A stretch of 37,558 nt of DNA from Archaeoglobaceae archaeon (GCA_015520485.1 WAPX01000019.1:1-37558); one strand, 5' to 3'. Counted from the first letter of the stretch, positions 25,513 to 34,867 are shown. Numbers and translations: made by a program. The notes: generated from the letters alone by a model not told the origin.

Positions 25513-26153
25513 TTAGAGTAAAAATAAAAAGCTGGACAGCAACATTTAGATTTCCAACCTTCCAATCTGGTTATCAACCTACTTTACCACTTCCACCGCT
25601 TTCAACAATGCTTGGATTACTCTCAGCAACGAAGGGAGATATAGTAAGCTTAAACGACTTAGATTTTGTCGGATACATATTCAAAAGCGAAGGTAAAGGT
25701 GTAGATTTGGAAAGAACATACGCACTGGGCAAACCAGAAACAGACATTATAAAAAGGGAATTTCTCGTAAATAATACGCTATACTTGTATTTACCTGATG
25801 AATGGTCAAAATACTTCAAAAAGCCGAGATATCAGCTTTTACTTGGTAGGTCTTGTGATTTAGCCACTGTGGAGGAGATAAGAAAAGTTAAGTTAGAGCA
25901 AAAAGAGAATGTTCCTATTGGTGGAACTATCGTTCCGATTCATACAAATCTACCTGGGATTATTCATGCTTTACCCGTAGAATTCGACTATTCAACAATT
26001 CTAAGAGTCCCAAAGATAGTCAAACCGTTCATTTTAATTCCGTTTCCGAGAACACCGAGAGATAGAAGCAGATACACGTATAATGGTTCGTTGCCTTATG
26101 ATGAAGAGCTAGGGCTTGGAGTGTGGCTTTATGGTAAAGGTCTGCTTAGCTAA
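25509..26153 (+). CDS. cas5: CRISPR Cascade subunit Cas5 (Cas5t type)
   Basis: A 214-residue RAMP-fold protein that caps the 5' handle of the crRNA. The opening IKSWTATFRFPTFQSGYQPT followed by LPLPPLSTMLGLLSATKG is the typical Cas5 N-terminus (strand, loop, PLPPxSTxxGLL). The C-terminal region PFILIPFPRTPRDRSRYTY is the second RAMP half with a basic arginine cluster. Size is normal for Cas5t. The start overlaps the cas7 stop (ATGA), and the 3' end overlaps cas3 by 23 bases, so the gene belongs to the same transcript. No catalytic His is expected, since Cas6 would do processing; that Cas6 is dead here. Confidence 0.87.
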   Translation: MIRVKIKSWTATFRFPTFQSGYQPTLPLPPLSTMLGLLSATKGDIVSLNDLDFVGYIFKSEGKGVDLERTYALGKPETDIIKREFLVNNTLYLYLPDEWSKYFKKPRYQLLLGRSCDLATVEEIRKVKLEQKENVPIGGTIVPIHTNLPGIIHALPVEFDYSTILRVPKIVKPFILIPFPRTPRDRSRYTYNGSLPYDEELGLGVWLYGKGLLS

Positions 26154-28398
26154 ATTCAATCCAGACGATTTTCTTGAATGTCATGTAAACGACGCTCTGA
26201 ACGTTCTAAAGTGCTTCATGAAATATTTTACATGGATTCCCAAGCTTTCGAAGGAAAATATATGGGAACTGTTATTTTACTCGATAGTTTTACACGATTT
26301 AGGCAAATGTGCATGTGGTTTTCAAAAAAATCCCGTAAAATGGGGATACAGACATGAAATACTTTCTACCGCGTTTACTCAGTTTTTAGATCTCGATGAA
26401 GTAGATAGAAACATGGTTGCCTTAGCAATACTTACACATCACAAGTATCTAAACGATGATAAGCTTCCCAAACCAACGAAAAATGTCGAGTTTACCTGCG
26501 AAAGATACTTGGAAAAAGTCGAAGAACTCTTAGTAAACTCGGATTATATCGAAGAGATTTTTCTACCAAAAATACCCTACTGGGAATGGTCAGTTTTTGG
26601 AAAAAGATTGAAAAAGTTTAATCTTCCAAGCGATTGGAAAGATAAACTTAAGGAGTTCGATTTTATACATCTGTTGAATTGGTTCGAAGAAAATAAAAGA
26701 AAATATAAAAAAGAATTAATATTTCTTAAGGGTCTTCTAAACGCTTGTGATCACTTAGCTTCTTTCGGTGAAACCGATATCTTAGTTCTATCCGATGATA
26801 TTGAAAGCTATATTAAAGAAAGCATACTCAAGCTTAGAAGAGTTCAAGAGTTAGCTTTGCAAACGATTGGAAATGCGATCGTAAAAGCTCCTACTGGATA
26901 TGGAAAAACAGAGACAGCATTGCTTTGGGTTAGTGCAAATGTAGATAAAATTAAGCTAAAGACCAAAGTAATCAGTCCGAATAGGGTTTTCTATATTTTG
27001 CCATACAAGGTTAGCATAAACGCGATGTATGAACGACTAAAATCAAGATATTTCAAAGGAGAAGAATTAATTGGACTACTACATAGCTCATCGCATTACT
27101 ATCTGTATATCTCGGGATTGGATTACAAAAAGCTAATGACTCTTTACAGAAAGATTTACACACCCGTAAAGGTTGCGACACCTTTCCAAGTAATGAAAGC
27201 TTTCTTTGGTGTCGGTTTTTATGAAATGCAACTTTCAGAACTTGCTAAATCCCTTTTAATCTTCGATGAGATACATGCCTACGAAACAAATATCATAGGC
27301 ATTATTCTTGGTATGCTTGAGATACTGACGAAGCAGTTTGATGCTAAGGTTTTAGTAATGTCTGCAACCATACCAAGTTTTCTTGATGAGTTACTTAGTG
27401 ATGTTCTAAAACCTTGCGAACTTAAAGCTGAAAGTTTGGACAAACTCACCAGACATAGAGTTAGGTTTGTAGATGGTAATATCCTTGATGTCATAGGAAA
27501 GTTAGAACAGAAGGGTAATAATTTTGCATTAGATGAATACACTTTGGAAAAACCTGTTTTGATTACTTGCAACACAGTAGACAGAGCAATCGAAGTATAT
27601 AAGAAATTAAAAGAGCGTGGATTTAAAATTCTTTTAATTCATGGGAGATTTACGTATGGAGATAGGGAAAAACTTGAAAGAGAGCTAAAAACTAATTTAG
27701 AGAATTACGATTTTATCGTTGCAACGCAAGTCATTGAAGTTTCGTTAGATATAAGCTTTAACTCTGCAATTACTGAGCCAGCTCCATTAGATGCCTTGAT
27801 TCAAAGGTTTGGTAGAGTCAATAGACAAGGATGGAAATTTAGCAAAATAAAAGATGTTTTTATCTTGAGCGAAGGATCAGATAAAGATAAATTTGTTTAT
27901 GATGATAATCTTGTTAAAAGAACATGTAAAGCCCTAAATGAATTAGATGGCAAGCTACTGAGAGAATCAATCATTCAGGATCTCATGGATGATGTCTATG
28001 AGTCAGATTCGGATAAATATTTTGAAGAGATCAAAGATGCAAGAGAAACAACACTTGAACTTTATGAGAGTTTAACACCTCTTGAAAGAAGTATTAATGA
28101 AAGGGAGTTTTATGATCTCTTTCAAGGATTGGAAGTCATACCTGCAAGATTCCAAGATGAAGTCCTTAAACTGGTGGAGAGTGGAAAATACATAGAAGTT
28201 TATCGTTACTTAGTTCCAATATCGTTCAAAAAATACCTTGGCATTAAGAGCAGGCATGGAGATGTTTTCATTTCGGCTCAAGACATCATAGAACGTAATT
28301 GCAAGAAGCTAAAGTATCTACTATTTATTGAACTAAAATACGATGATGAGTTAGGTTTATTAATAAATGAGCAAGAGCTTGGTGATTTTATCGTATAA
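26131..28398 (+). CDS. cas3: Cas3 HD nuclease-helicase
   Basis: The 755-residue effector that unwinds and degrades the target DNA once Cascade is bound. The N-terminal HD nuclease has LHDLGK (His55-Asp56), GYRHEILS, THHKYLND (about 101-108) and NACDHLAS (about 203-210). The superfamily 2 helicase has APTGYGKTE (Walker A, about 253-261), FDEIHAYE (DExH, about 375-382), MSATIPS and the motif V-VI region TQVIEVSLDIS and QRFGRVNRQG. All catalytic residues seem present, so the protein should be active. ATG 26131 is preferred to an upstream TTG because its context (MVKVCLAK) fits Cas3 starts and shortens the overlap with cas5. It is the last gene of the operon. Confidence 0.93.
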   Translation: MVKVCLAKFNPDDFLECHVNDALNVLKCFMKYFTWIPKLSKENIWELLFYSIVLHDLGKCACGFQKNPVKWGYRHEILSTAFTQFLDLDEVDRNMVALAILTHHKYLNDDKLPKPTKNVEFTCERYLEKVEELLVNSDYIEEIFLPKIPYWEWSVFGKRLKKFNLPSDWKDKLKEFDFIHLLNWFEENKRKYKKELIFLKGLLNACDHLASFGETDILVLSDDIESYIKESILKLRRVQELALQTIGNAIVKAPTGYGKTETALLWVSANVDKIKLKTKVISPNRVFYILPYKVSINAMYERLKSRYFKGEELIGLLHSSSHYYLYISGLDYKKLMTLYRKIYTPVKVATPFQVMKAFFGVGFYEMQLSELAKSLLIFDEIHAYETNIIGIILGMLEILTKQFDAKVLVMSATIPSFLDELLSDVLKPCELKAESLDKLTRHRVRFVDGNILDVIGKLEQKGNNFALDEYTLEKPVLITCNTVDRAIEVYKKLKERGFKILLIHGRFTYGDREKLERELKTNLENYDFIVATQVIEVSLDISFNSAITEPAPLDALIQRFGRVNRQGWKFSKIKDVFILSEGSDKDKFVYDDNLVKRTCKALNELDGKLLRESIIQDLMDDVYESDSDKYFEEIKDARETTLELYESLTPLERSINEREFYDLFQGLEVIPARFQDEVLKLVESGKYIEVYRYLVPISFKKYLGIKSRHGDVFISAQDIIERNCKKLKYLLFIELKYDDELGLLINEQELGDFIV

Positions 28399-28641
28399 AA
28401 TTGTAACCAAAATTTTAGAAATTCTGAATATTATCGTCTACATTCTAATTCTTAATTTTATTATCAAACAATTTATACCAATTTTATAATCCACAGCATC
28501 GATAACAACAGTTCTCGTAAGCGTGAATCTCTTCAACCCTCCTCGACTTTAACCACTTCATCCAGTAGCAGACAAAAGTACAAACAAATCTACCTACATA
28601 TCCGATAACTTTATCACTGAGTCATTTTAAACATTATAATC
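28399..28641. other. AT-rich spacer after the CRISPR operon
   Basis: No CRISPR repeats, no direct repeats longer than a few bases and no gene are visible. Short T-rich stretches directly after the cas3 stop (for example 28438-28460) could end the cas transcript. A weak TATA-like CTTTATCA at about 28609-28616 may serve the following gene. Confidence 0.45.
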
Positions 28642-30111
28642 ATGAGAATCACATTCAGCTCACGCAAAACACTTACGTTCATAATCCTGCTCATCGCTCT
28701 CATCGCTCTGACTGCTCAGGCTCAGGCTATCAGCGTTAAGATATCGAAGTACAGAACTTTAAACCTGAACGCCAGAGGAGTTTTCTTCTCTAACGATACA
28801 GCTATAGCTTACAATTCTAACTACATCTTCGCTTACAACGCTTCTAGAATTCTCTGGAAGAAGTCCCTGTCCATTACAACAGCGAGTGCTGCCGGAAAGT
28901 ACATTGCTGTTGCCGGAAAAAAAGAAGTGATTTTGCTCGATTCAGACGGCAGACAGTTATGGAAAAGAAGCGTTAAAGGTTACGTAACCACAGTATCCGT
29001 TTCCAGAACCGGGCTTGTTGCCGTGGGAACCGATGCCGGAATTCTGTACTTGTTCAACAACAGGAGTGAGCTCGTCTGGGAGTACACACTGAAAGGTTGC
29101 GTAAAAAGCGTTAGCTGCAGAAAGGATTTCGTGGTGGCGAGCGACGTGTACGGAAACATATACTACTTCAAGAAGTTTGGGAGGTTTCCCTGGTCTTTCA
29201 CCGATGGAGACAGCGACCTGAACTGGATTTACAGAACTGGCTGGTGCATCTGGAAGTTTGACGGACTCAGCAGTCTGTGCAAGTATCCCTCAATCGTCGT
29301 TAAATGCGTGGGCAGAAACGTGCTGGCAGTTTCAAAGTTCATGCGCTACGCGTACTTGTTCACGGACACGGGATACGAAATATGGAACTGGAGCTTTTGC
29401 GGAAGTCCGATTTCAGTTTCAGCCGGAAAGAACGTTTTCGGCATAGGTAGCGGTGACAAGCTCTACGTGTTTAACGCAAACGGCAGGCTGCTCTGGACCT
29501 TAGATTTTAAAGAGCCAGTTGTGTTTGGTATATCGGAAAACGGCAATTTTACAGCTGTTTCAAGTGGAAAGCTTGTTTTTCTTCTGAACACGAGTGGAAA
29601 GCTGCTCTGGACGAGCAGCGTTCCAGAAAGCCTAAAATGCGTTGCAGTTTCAAACAGCGGAAAAGTGGCTGGAGGTGCTGATAACAGCTACTACTTTACT
29701 CCAGGTTTAATCGCACCGGTTGCACCAGCCAGGCACAACGCCAACAGCACGGTGGAGAGCCACAGCGAATCCGTCAAACTCTCTGGACTGAATAAAACTG
29801 CGGCAAAGACGCCGATAGAGAAAAAGACACAAAAACAGAAACCAGATTTAAAGCTAAAAAAGAAGTCAGAAACTTCAACTGCAGAGCAAAAGACTTCGAA
29901 GACCTATAAAGGAGCGTTTGCTTTTAACTACCTGTATCTGCTACCAGCAATCGCAGGAGCGGTGGTCGTGCTGAAATTAAAATCCGGAGCGAAGCCGAAT
30001 AAATCAAGAAAAGCCAGAAAAACCAAAAAAGTCAGCGGGTCAAAAAAGAAGGTTAAGGGAAAAACTAAGGAGAAAGCAGTAAAAGCGAAAAAGAAAACCG
30101 GAAAATCCTGA
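28642..30111 (+). CDS. Secreted, membrane-anchored beta-propeller (PQQ/WD-like) protein
   Basis: A 489-residue protein with an N-terminal signal or anchor (hydrophobic residues 12-26, AQAQA near the cleavage region). A run of about seven short repeats follows at residues 40-355, each with the pattern hydrophobic strands, then LYVFNANGRLLWTLDF or LLDSDGRQLWKRSV. This is the blade sequence of PQQ/WD40-like beta-propellers. A Ser/Thr/Lys-rich stalk (about 370-435), a hydrophobic helix (about 435-455, YLLPAIAGAVVVLKL) and a very basic tail rich in Lys close the protein, so the C-terminus anchors it with the tail inside. It probably binds a partner on the cell surface. Specific function unknown. 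Confidence 0.7.
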   Translation: MRITFSSRKTLTFIILLIALIALTAQAQAISVKISKYRTLNLNARGVFFSNDTAIAYNSNYIFAYNASRILWKKSLSITTASAAGKYIAVAGKKEVILLDSDGRQLWKRSVKGYVTTVSVSRTGLVAVGTDAGILYLFNNRSELVWEYTLKGCVKSVSCRKDFVVASDVYGNIYYFKKFGRFPWSFTDGDSDLNWIYRTGWCIWKFDGLSSLCKYPSIVVKCVGRNVLAVSKFMRYAYLFTDTGYEIWNWSFCGSPISVSAGKNVFGIGSGDKLYVFNANGRLLWTLDFKEPVVFGISENGNFTAVSSGKLVFLLNTSGKLLWTSSVPESLKCVAVSNSGKVAGGADNSYYFTPGLIAPVAPARHNANSTVESHSESVKLSGLNKTAAKTPIEKKTQKQKPDLKLKKKSETSTAEQKTSKTYKGAFAFNYLYLLPAIAGAVVVLKLKSGAKPNKSRKARKTKKVSGSKKKVKGKTKEKAVKAKKKTGKS

Positions 30112-30123
30112 AAACTCTGAAAT

Positions 30124-30168
30124 ATTTGATGGGACACTGAAAACTTTTAATAGATCATCAAATTTTTT
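30124..30168 (+). terminator. Terminator-like inverted repeat plus T-run after the beta-propeller gene
   Basis: ATTTGATG (30124-30131) and CATCAAAT (30156-30163) are perfect complements, followed by TTTTT to 30168. The T-rich and A-rich flanks would also serve the convergent carA transcript. Confidence 0.5.
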
Positions 30169-30175
30169 AATAAAT

Positions 30176-31273
30176 TTAATAATTTTTAATCATATCCGCA
30201 AACCTGTCAAAGAAAAAGTACGTGTCGTGGGGTCCGGGAGACGCTTCGGGATGGTACTGAACGCTTATCAGAGGTACATCTCTGTGCCTTAACCCCTCGA
30301 CTGTTCCGTCGTTCAGGTTTATCTGCGTTACCTCCACATTTTCGGGCAGGGTTTTTTCGTCAACCGCAAATCCGTGATTCTGACTCGATATGAACACTCT
30401 GCCCGTTTCAAAGTCCTTAACCGGCTGGTTTGCTCCTCTGTGTCCGAACCTGAGCTTGAAAGTTTTTGCTCCGAGAGCGAGGCCTATCAGCTGGTGTCCC
30501 AGACATATACCCGCCACTGGAAGCTTTCCTATCAGTTTTCTTACGGTTTCTATCGTCTCTCTAACTCTCGCCGGGTCTCCCGGGCCGTTTGAAACGAAAA
30601 CACCATCCGGATTCATTTCAAGGATTTTCTCAGCCGGATAGTTGTAGGGGACGAGGGTCACGTTTATTCCCCTCTTCAAGAGCTGCCTGGCTATGCTCAT
30701 CTTTATGCCACAGTCTATTAAAACAACTTCAAGATCTCCTCCGCTTTCAAGCCTCCTGACATCTTTAACGCAGACTCTGTCCACCAGATCGACTTCCGTA
30801 ATCGACGGCTGTTCCACAGCTCTTTTTAACATCTTTTCCCTGTCGTAATCTCCAGTTGCCAGAACTGCTTTCATTGCTCCGTAAACTCTGATTTTCCTCG
30901 TGAGCATTCTCGTATCAACACCCTCAATTCCCGGAACTCCAAACTCTTTCAGCAGCTCATCAACGCTCAGCTCGCTTCTGTAGTTGCTCGGCTTCCTGCA
31001 CAGCTCCCTGACGACGAATCCCTCCACCTTGACTCCATCGCTTTCAAAATCCTCCCTGCAAACTCCGTAGTTTCCTATTAACGGATACGTCATCATCAGT
31101 ATCTGCCCGGCGTAACTCGGATCGGTAAGGGCTTCAACGTAGCCTGTCATTGCAGTGTTGAACACGAGCTCTCCTTCAGCCCAGCAGTCCTCGTTTCCGA
31201 AAGCGTAACCTTCTACAAAAGTCCCGTCTTCGAGTGCCAGAGCAGCCGGGATTTTTTCGGAGTTTTCAGACAT
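30176..31273 (-). CDS. carA: Carbamoyl-phosphate synthase small subunit
   Basis: A 365-residue glutaminase subunit that hydrolyses glutamine and feeds ammonia to CarB for carbamoyl phosphate, used for pyrimidines and arginine. The N-terminal CarA domain contains GYVEALTDPSYAGQIL. The class I amidotransferase half has FVSNGPGDP and GICLGHQL with the nucleophile Cys257, plus QYHPEASPGPHDT supplying His341 and Glu343. Length is typical (360-390). No carB lies in the window. The gene starts nine bases after purC and is co-transcribed with it, joining a purine and a pyrimidine step. The upstream TATA belongs to purC. Confidence 0.97.
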   Translation of the reverse strand: MSENSEKIPAALALEDGTFVEGYAFGNEDCWAEGELVFNTAMTGYVEALTDPSYAGQILMMTYPLIGNYGVCREDFESDGVKVEGFVVRELCRKPSNYRSELSVDELLKEFGVPGIEGVDTRMLTRKIRVYGAMKAVLATGDYDREKMLKRAVEQPSITEVDLVDRVCVKDVRRLESGGDLEVVLIDCGIKMSIARQLLKRGINVTLVPYNYPAEKILEMNPDGVFVSNGPGDPARVRETIETVRKLIGKLPVAGICLGHQLIGLALGAKTFKLRFGHRGANQPVKDFETGRVFISSQNHGFAVDEKTLPENVEVTQINLNDGTVEGLRHRDVPLISVQYHPEASPGPHDTYFFFDRFADMIKNY

Positions 31274-31282
31274 GAAATCACC

Positions 31283-32311
31283 TCACGCAGAAATTCCGTA
31301 GTTTTCAGCGACCTCCACCATTCTGCGAATGACCTCTTTCAGGCTTTCCACGTCGAAGAATTTTCTGCCGACTACTTCGTTGCAGCAGGCCTTGTACATG
31401 TCAGATACTACCTTGAGAAGGTCCTGTGGGAGTTTTTGCGGTTTTGCCTTATCTCTCCAGTTCTCATCCCTGCCCTTCAGTTCCTCTATATCCCTGTACC
31501 ACTTCGTGGTGCGGTAGTACTTCCTCAGGACTTCTTTGCTTACCTGCACATTGCCCACTGCAAACCTGCACTCATCCGGAGTCCCCACAGCATCCACGAA
31601 AACGAGCTCCCTGTTCTCGTCGAACGCAAACTCGAATTTTCCGTCCAGGTTCTCAATTCCAGCAGATTTCGTTCTTTCACTTATGATTTCATCCATTTTA
31701 AGAGTTAAATTTTTCAGTTCTTCGATTTCCTCCTCTCTCATTCCCGAAATGTCCATTGCCTCGCTCCAGCTCAGATACCTGTCCTCGCTCTCGAGCTTTG
31801 TGCTCGCCTCCACGATTGGCCTCTTCAGCCTTTCACCCGGAGACGGATAGTGGTCGAGTCCAAGCTGTTCCAAGGTTACCAGTCCCTTTTCAAGCCTCCT
31901 GAAGACGCTTGATCCTTCAGGAAGCACGTTTCTGTATATGATTTCGAGCGGTATCAGGTAGTTTCTGCCGGCTTTTTTGACTGCAGAGTAGTCGTACTTG
32001 CTGTTGACCTTCACAGGCTTTATGACTCTGTAAAGGCTGACCTCCATCACGTCAACTGGCTGTTCTATTTCGTCCAGCCTCAGCACTCTGTTTCCTTCAA
32101 CAAGCCCTATGTAGTGAGTTTTAAACCCTCTTTTTTCAGCCAGCTCGAAGAAGTAAGCGGACATCAAGCACAAAGCTTTGCCCTTCCCTTCTATGAGGTC
32201 CGGCATTTCCCCGTAATCGAAAACTGAGTACCTGTCTGAAAACTTAAACCTGCCTCTTCCGGGCAGTTCATCTGGCTTTTTGAGAACCGTTAAGTCCTTT
32301 ACGCTACCCAT
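31283..32311 (-). CDS. purC: SAICAR synthetase PurC, long archaeal form
   Basis: A 342-residue phosphoribosylaminoimidazole-succinocarboxamide synthase, the purine step that joins aspartate to CAIR using ATP. Family blocks are FKFSDRYSVFDYGEMP (about 22-37), MSAYFFELAEKRGFKTHYIG (about 49-68), RNVLPEGSSVFRRLEKG (about 127-143) and the metal/aspartate region FVDAVGTPDECRFAVG (about 234-249). It is about 100 residues longer than the common bacterial enzyme; the extra length is in the C-terminal part. It is followed nine bases later by carA. Confidence 0.93.
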   Translation of the reverse strand: MGSVKDLTVLKKPDELPGRGRFKFSDRYSVFDYGEMPDLIEGKGKALCLMSAYFFELAEKRGFKTHYIGLVEGNRVLRLDEIEQPVDVMEVSLYRVIKPVKVNSKYDYSAVKKAGRNYLIPLEIIYRNVLPEGSSVFRRLEKGLVTLEQLGLDHYPSPGERLKRPIVEASTKLESEDRYLSWSEAMDISGMREEEIEELKNLTLKMDEIISERTKSAGIENLDGKFEFAFDENRELVFVDAVGTPDECRFAVGNVQVSKEVLRKYYRTTKWYRDIEELKGRDENWRDKAKPQKLPQDLLKVVSDMYKACCNEVVGRKFFDVESLKEVIRRMVEVAENYGISA

Positions 32312-32383
32312 CTCTACACCGTATGCCTGCAGTTTTTTAGGTTTTTTGATTGCCCGGTTGTCTAACCTTTGTTCAACTTCTGT

Positions 32384-32866
32384 CTAACAGCTCTCCACTC
32401 TTTTCTTGACCTTTTCCACGACTCTTATACCCTCTATAGCGGTATTCGGATACTGGCCGTCCACCTTTTCCATTGACTTCACCATGTCCCACACGGTCAG
32501 AAGAGCTACAGCAACGCCGGTGAGAGCTTCCATTTCAACTCCCGTTCTGGCGCTGCATCTAACCTCACACACAGCTTTTATTCCGTTCTCCTCTATTTCA
32601 AAGTCGACGTTCACGTGAGTTAAAGGGATGGGATGACACATGGGGATCAGTTCTGAAGTCCTTTTTACAGCCATAATTGCCGCTATGTTTGCCGTAGCCA
32701 GAACGTCCCCCTTTGCAACTCTGTTTTCCCTTATAGCCTTCAGCGTTTCACTGCTCAGTCTTATAAATCCCTCAGCTCTTGCCATTCTGTAAACGACTTC
32801 TTTTTCCGTTATATCGACCATGCTCACCTTACCTTCTCTTATGTGCGTAAAACCCTCATTAGACAT
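32384..32866 (-). CDS. moaC: Cyclic pyranopterin monophosphate synthase MoaC
   Basis: A 160-residue enzyme for the second half of the first molybdopterin step, converting the MoaA product to cyclic pyranopterin phosphate. Recognisable blocks are [13 protein letters not shown] near the start, [13 protein letters not shown] (about 75-87, substrate-binding histidines) and [23 protein letters not shown] (about 108-130, with the catalytic Lys region). Length is normal (150-165). The ribosome binding site is GGCGTGA. The gene precedes purC by 72 bases in the same direction. A MoaD-like gene is elsewhere in this window. Confidence 0.96.
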   Translation of the reverse strand: MSNEGFTHIREGKVSMVDITEKEVVYRMARAEGFIRLSSETLKAIRENRVAKGDVLATANIAAIMAVKRTSELIPMCHPIPLTHVNVDFEIEENGIKAVCEVRCSARTGVEMEALTGVAVALLTVWDMVKSMEKVDGQYPNTAIEGIRVVEKVKKRVESC

Positions 32867-32962
32867 GATTTCACGCCCGCTTCATTTTCTGTTCGGTGTT
32901 CAAATTTAATTCAAATTCAACTTCAATCTACCATTACTAAGCTAAATATAAAAATTCAATAG

Positions 32963-33874
32963 TTATTCGAACTTCGAAATCAGATCCCTTAAATAAATTC
33001 TGTACTTCCCGAGCTTTCCTCCGAAGTTACCGGCCGAGATCTTCAGCACGCCGTCCACCCTGCTCGCAACCTTCATGCAGACATACATCGCTCTTTCGAC
33101 GCTTTCCAGATTAACTCCGTTTATCACTATCTCGGGTATGGATTCGACGCCTTTCGGAACTTCCGAGTCCGGTATTTTCCCCCTCAGCACAGGGCAGTAC
33201 CTGTGATTCGTCGTAGGCCCGATTTCGGGGTACTTGGTTTCAACCTTGGAACCCGCCGAGCATATGTCGAAGGACGTTATCACGCCTTCAACGTTTGCAA
33301 GGGCTTTTACAGCCATTTCTCCTGCCTCCAAAGCAGAATCTTCACCATCGCAGAAGAGCCAGATGTTTCCACCCGCCACCCCCTCTGAATAGCCTATGTA
33401 CCTCTCTATTGCGAACTCACCGAACATTATCGGCACAACTACCATTTCCCTACCCCACCTTTCCTCGAACCACTGGTAGTCATCACCGCACCTGCCGACG
33501 TTAACGTTTGAGTCGAACTTTCCGGAAACAGAACCACAGCTCACATCGAAAACTCTCGTGGTGGGAACGACGAGTATCCCCTGCCTCACTCTTTTGCCGA
33601 ACTCCCTCAGCAGAACATCCTGAAATTTTTTGCTCTTTGCAACCCATATCTGCAGAATTGCTCCCAGCCTTCCATCCGGTGTGCACTCAGGAGATACAAA
33701 CGATTCCACTCCTCCCTCAGATTCCCCGAAAACAGTGGAAGGCAGGGAGGTGGCACCATAAGCCGCTTTTTTGAGTAACCATCCGTGCTTGGCGGTTACG
33801 AGAATCCTCGTGTATATTCCCTCAAAAGCCTCGCAGTACGTATCCTCCACTTCAACCCCGTTTATTTCGAGCAT
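32963..33874 (-). CDS. ftr: Formylmethanofuran:tetrahydromethanopterin formyltransferase
   Basis: A 303-residue cytoplasmic C1 enzyme that moves the formyl group between methanofuran and tetrahydromethanopterin. In sulfate- or iron-reducing Archaeoglobales it works in the oxidative direction, taking methyl-level carbon to CO2; it also runs in the reductive acetyl-CoA direction. The opening EINGVEVEDTYCEAFEGIYTR, the segment YGATSLPSTVFGESEGGVE, and GPTTNHRYCPVLRGKIPDSEVPKGV near the C-terminus are unmistakable for Ftr. Length matches the 297-residue methanogen enzymes. This gene is the clearest single hint at the C1 metabolism of the host. Confidence 0.97.
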   Translation of the reverse strand: MLEINGVEVEDTYCEAFEGIYTRILVTAKHGWLLKKAAYGATSLPSTVFGESEGGVESFVSPECTPDGRLGAILQIWVAKSKKFQDVLLREFGKRVRQGILVVPTTRVFDVSCGSVSGKFDSNVNVGRCGDDYQWFEERWGREMVVVPIMFGEFAIERYIGYSEGVAGGNIWLFCDGEDSALEAGEMAVKALANVEGVITSFDICSAGSKVETKYPEIGPTTNHRYCPVLRGKIPDSEVPKGVESIPEIVINGVNLESVERAMYVCMKVASRVDGVLKISAGNFGGKLGKYRIYLRDLISKFE

Positions 33875-33961
33875 GTTTTTACTGCCATCGAGCAGTTAAT
33901 CAAAGTTTTCTTTGCCTTTTTGCCTGAACAGAATTTCGAGCGGGTTAAAATAATGTTAAAC

Positions 33962-34867
33962 TTAAAGAGGCACGAGTTTCAGTGTGCCATCGTGGCAGAG
34001 CATGCCAGATCCACATACGCCCAGAACCCTGCCACAGGCTTTAACTCTGCTTTTTACATCCCCGTTTGCGACCTTAAAAACTTCATCATTCGTCGCAGCA
34101 AAAATTTCACCGTCCCTGCAAAACACGTGGACAACATTCTTGTTTAACCTGACGTTCCAGATTTCCTTTAAATCCTCATCGACCAATTTCAGGTTGTTTC
34201 CGCAAACCATACACAGGTAATCATCACAAGCAACTGCAAATTCGCAGGGAACCGAAACCACGCTGTCGGTGAAGAAGTTCTGAGCGCCGGAACAGAGGAT
34301 AACTTTACCCCAGCATTCACATGCATTCTTAACCCTGCAGTTTTTACTGAACACGACCTTACCGTCTTTCGTGAGTACGCTGACTCCGCTATCCGAAACA
34401 ACAGTTATCATATCTCCAGCAAAGATTTTCTGTATGCCGTCTTTAAACTTGCGATTGAACATCCTTTCCCTTTTTAGCGTGTATGCGTAGAGGTAGTTGT
34501 GCGTGAACTGGGTTGAAGCCGTTACGAACCCGTTACCAATGGACACGGACGTCACATCCTCAGGTCTCCAGCCAAGGCTTGCAATTGTGGCAAACTGGTA
34601 CTCCCACAGTTTCTTACCGCTAATCGAAAGCAGATAGAGCTTTCCGTCCATAAAATTCGTTCCCACTGCAACGTGTTTTTCTGTCGCATCCAAGGCTGTT
34701 ATCTTTACATCCGAGTACGGATCTCTGTAAAACGTTGTTATAAACTTCTTTTTCCATTTGAGTCCGGTGGAGTCTATGCAGTACACAACGTTACCACTCG
34801 CCACAATAGCGGAACTATCTGTAAACGTAACCAGCTCTGGATTTATCCAAAATTCCAGAATTTCCAT
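33962..34867 (-). CDS. Intracellular beta-propeller (WD/PQQ-like) protein
   Basis: A 301-residue protein without signal peptide. It consists of about six to seven repeats, for example VVYCIDSTGLKWKKKF, KLYLLSISGKKLWEYQF and LYAYTLKRERMFNRKF, each a short strand set ending in an aromatic-lysine turn. This is the blade pattern of PQQ/WD40-like propellers. Six or more cysteines cluster in the second half (CRVKNACECWGKVILC region), which is unusual for a thermophile's cytoplasmic propeller. A likely GAGGTG ribosome binding site precedes the ATG. It has some likeness in repeat style to the surface propeller about 4 kb away, although no function can be assigned. Confidence 0.6.
   Translation of the reverse strand: MEILEFWINPELVTFTDSSAIVASGNVVYCIDSTGLKWKKKFITTFYRDPYSDVKITALDATEKHVAVGTNFMDGKLYLLSISGKKLWEYQFATIASLGWRPEDVTSVSIGNGFVTASTQFTHNYLYAYTLKRERMFNRKFKDGIQKIFAGDMITVVSDSGVSVLTKDGKVVFSKNCRVKNACECWGKVILCSGAQNFFTDSVVSVPCEFAVACDDYLCMVCGNNLKLVDEDLKEIWNVRLNKNVVHVFCRDGEIFAATNDEVFKVANGDVKSRVKACGRVLGVCGSGMLCHDGTLKLVPL

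Noticed and set aside
28399-28641. Possible CRISPR array or leader after cas3
   Set aside because: No repeated unit of 24-37 bases is visible there, nor in 22116-22860 or 7511-7937.
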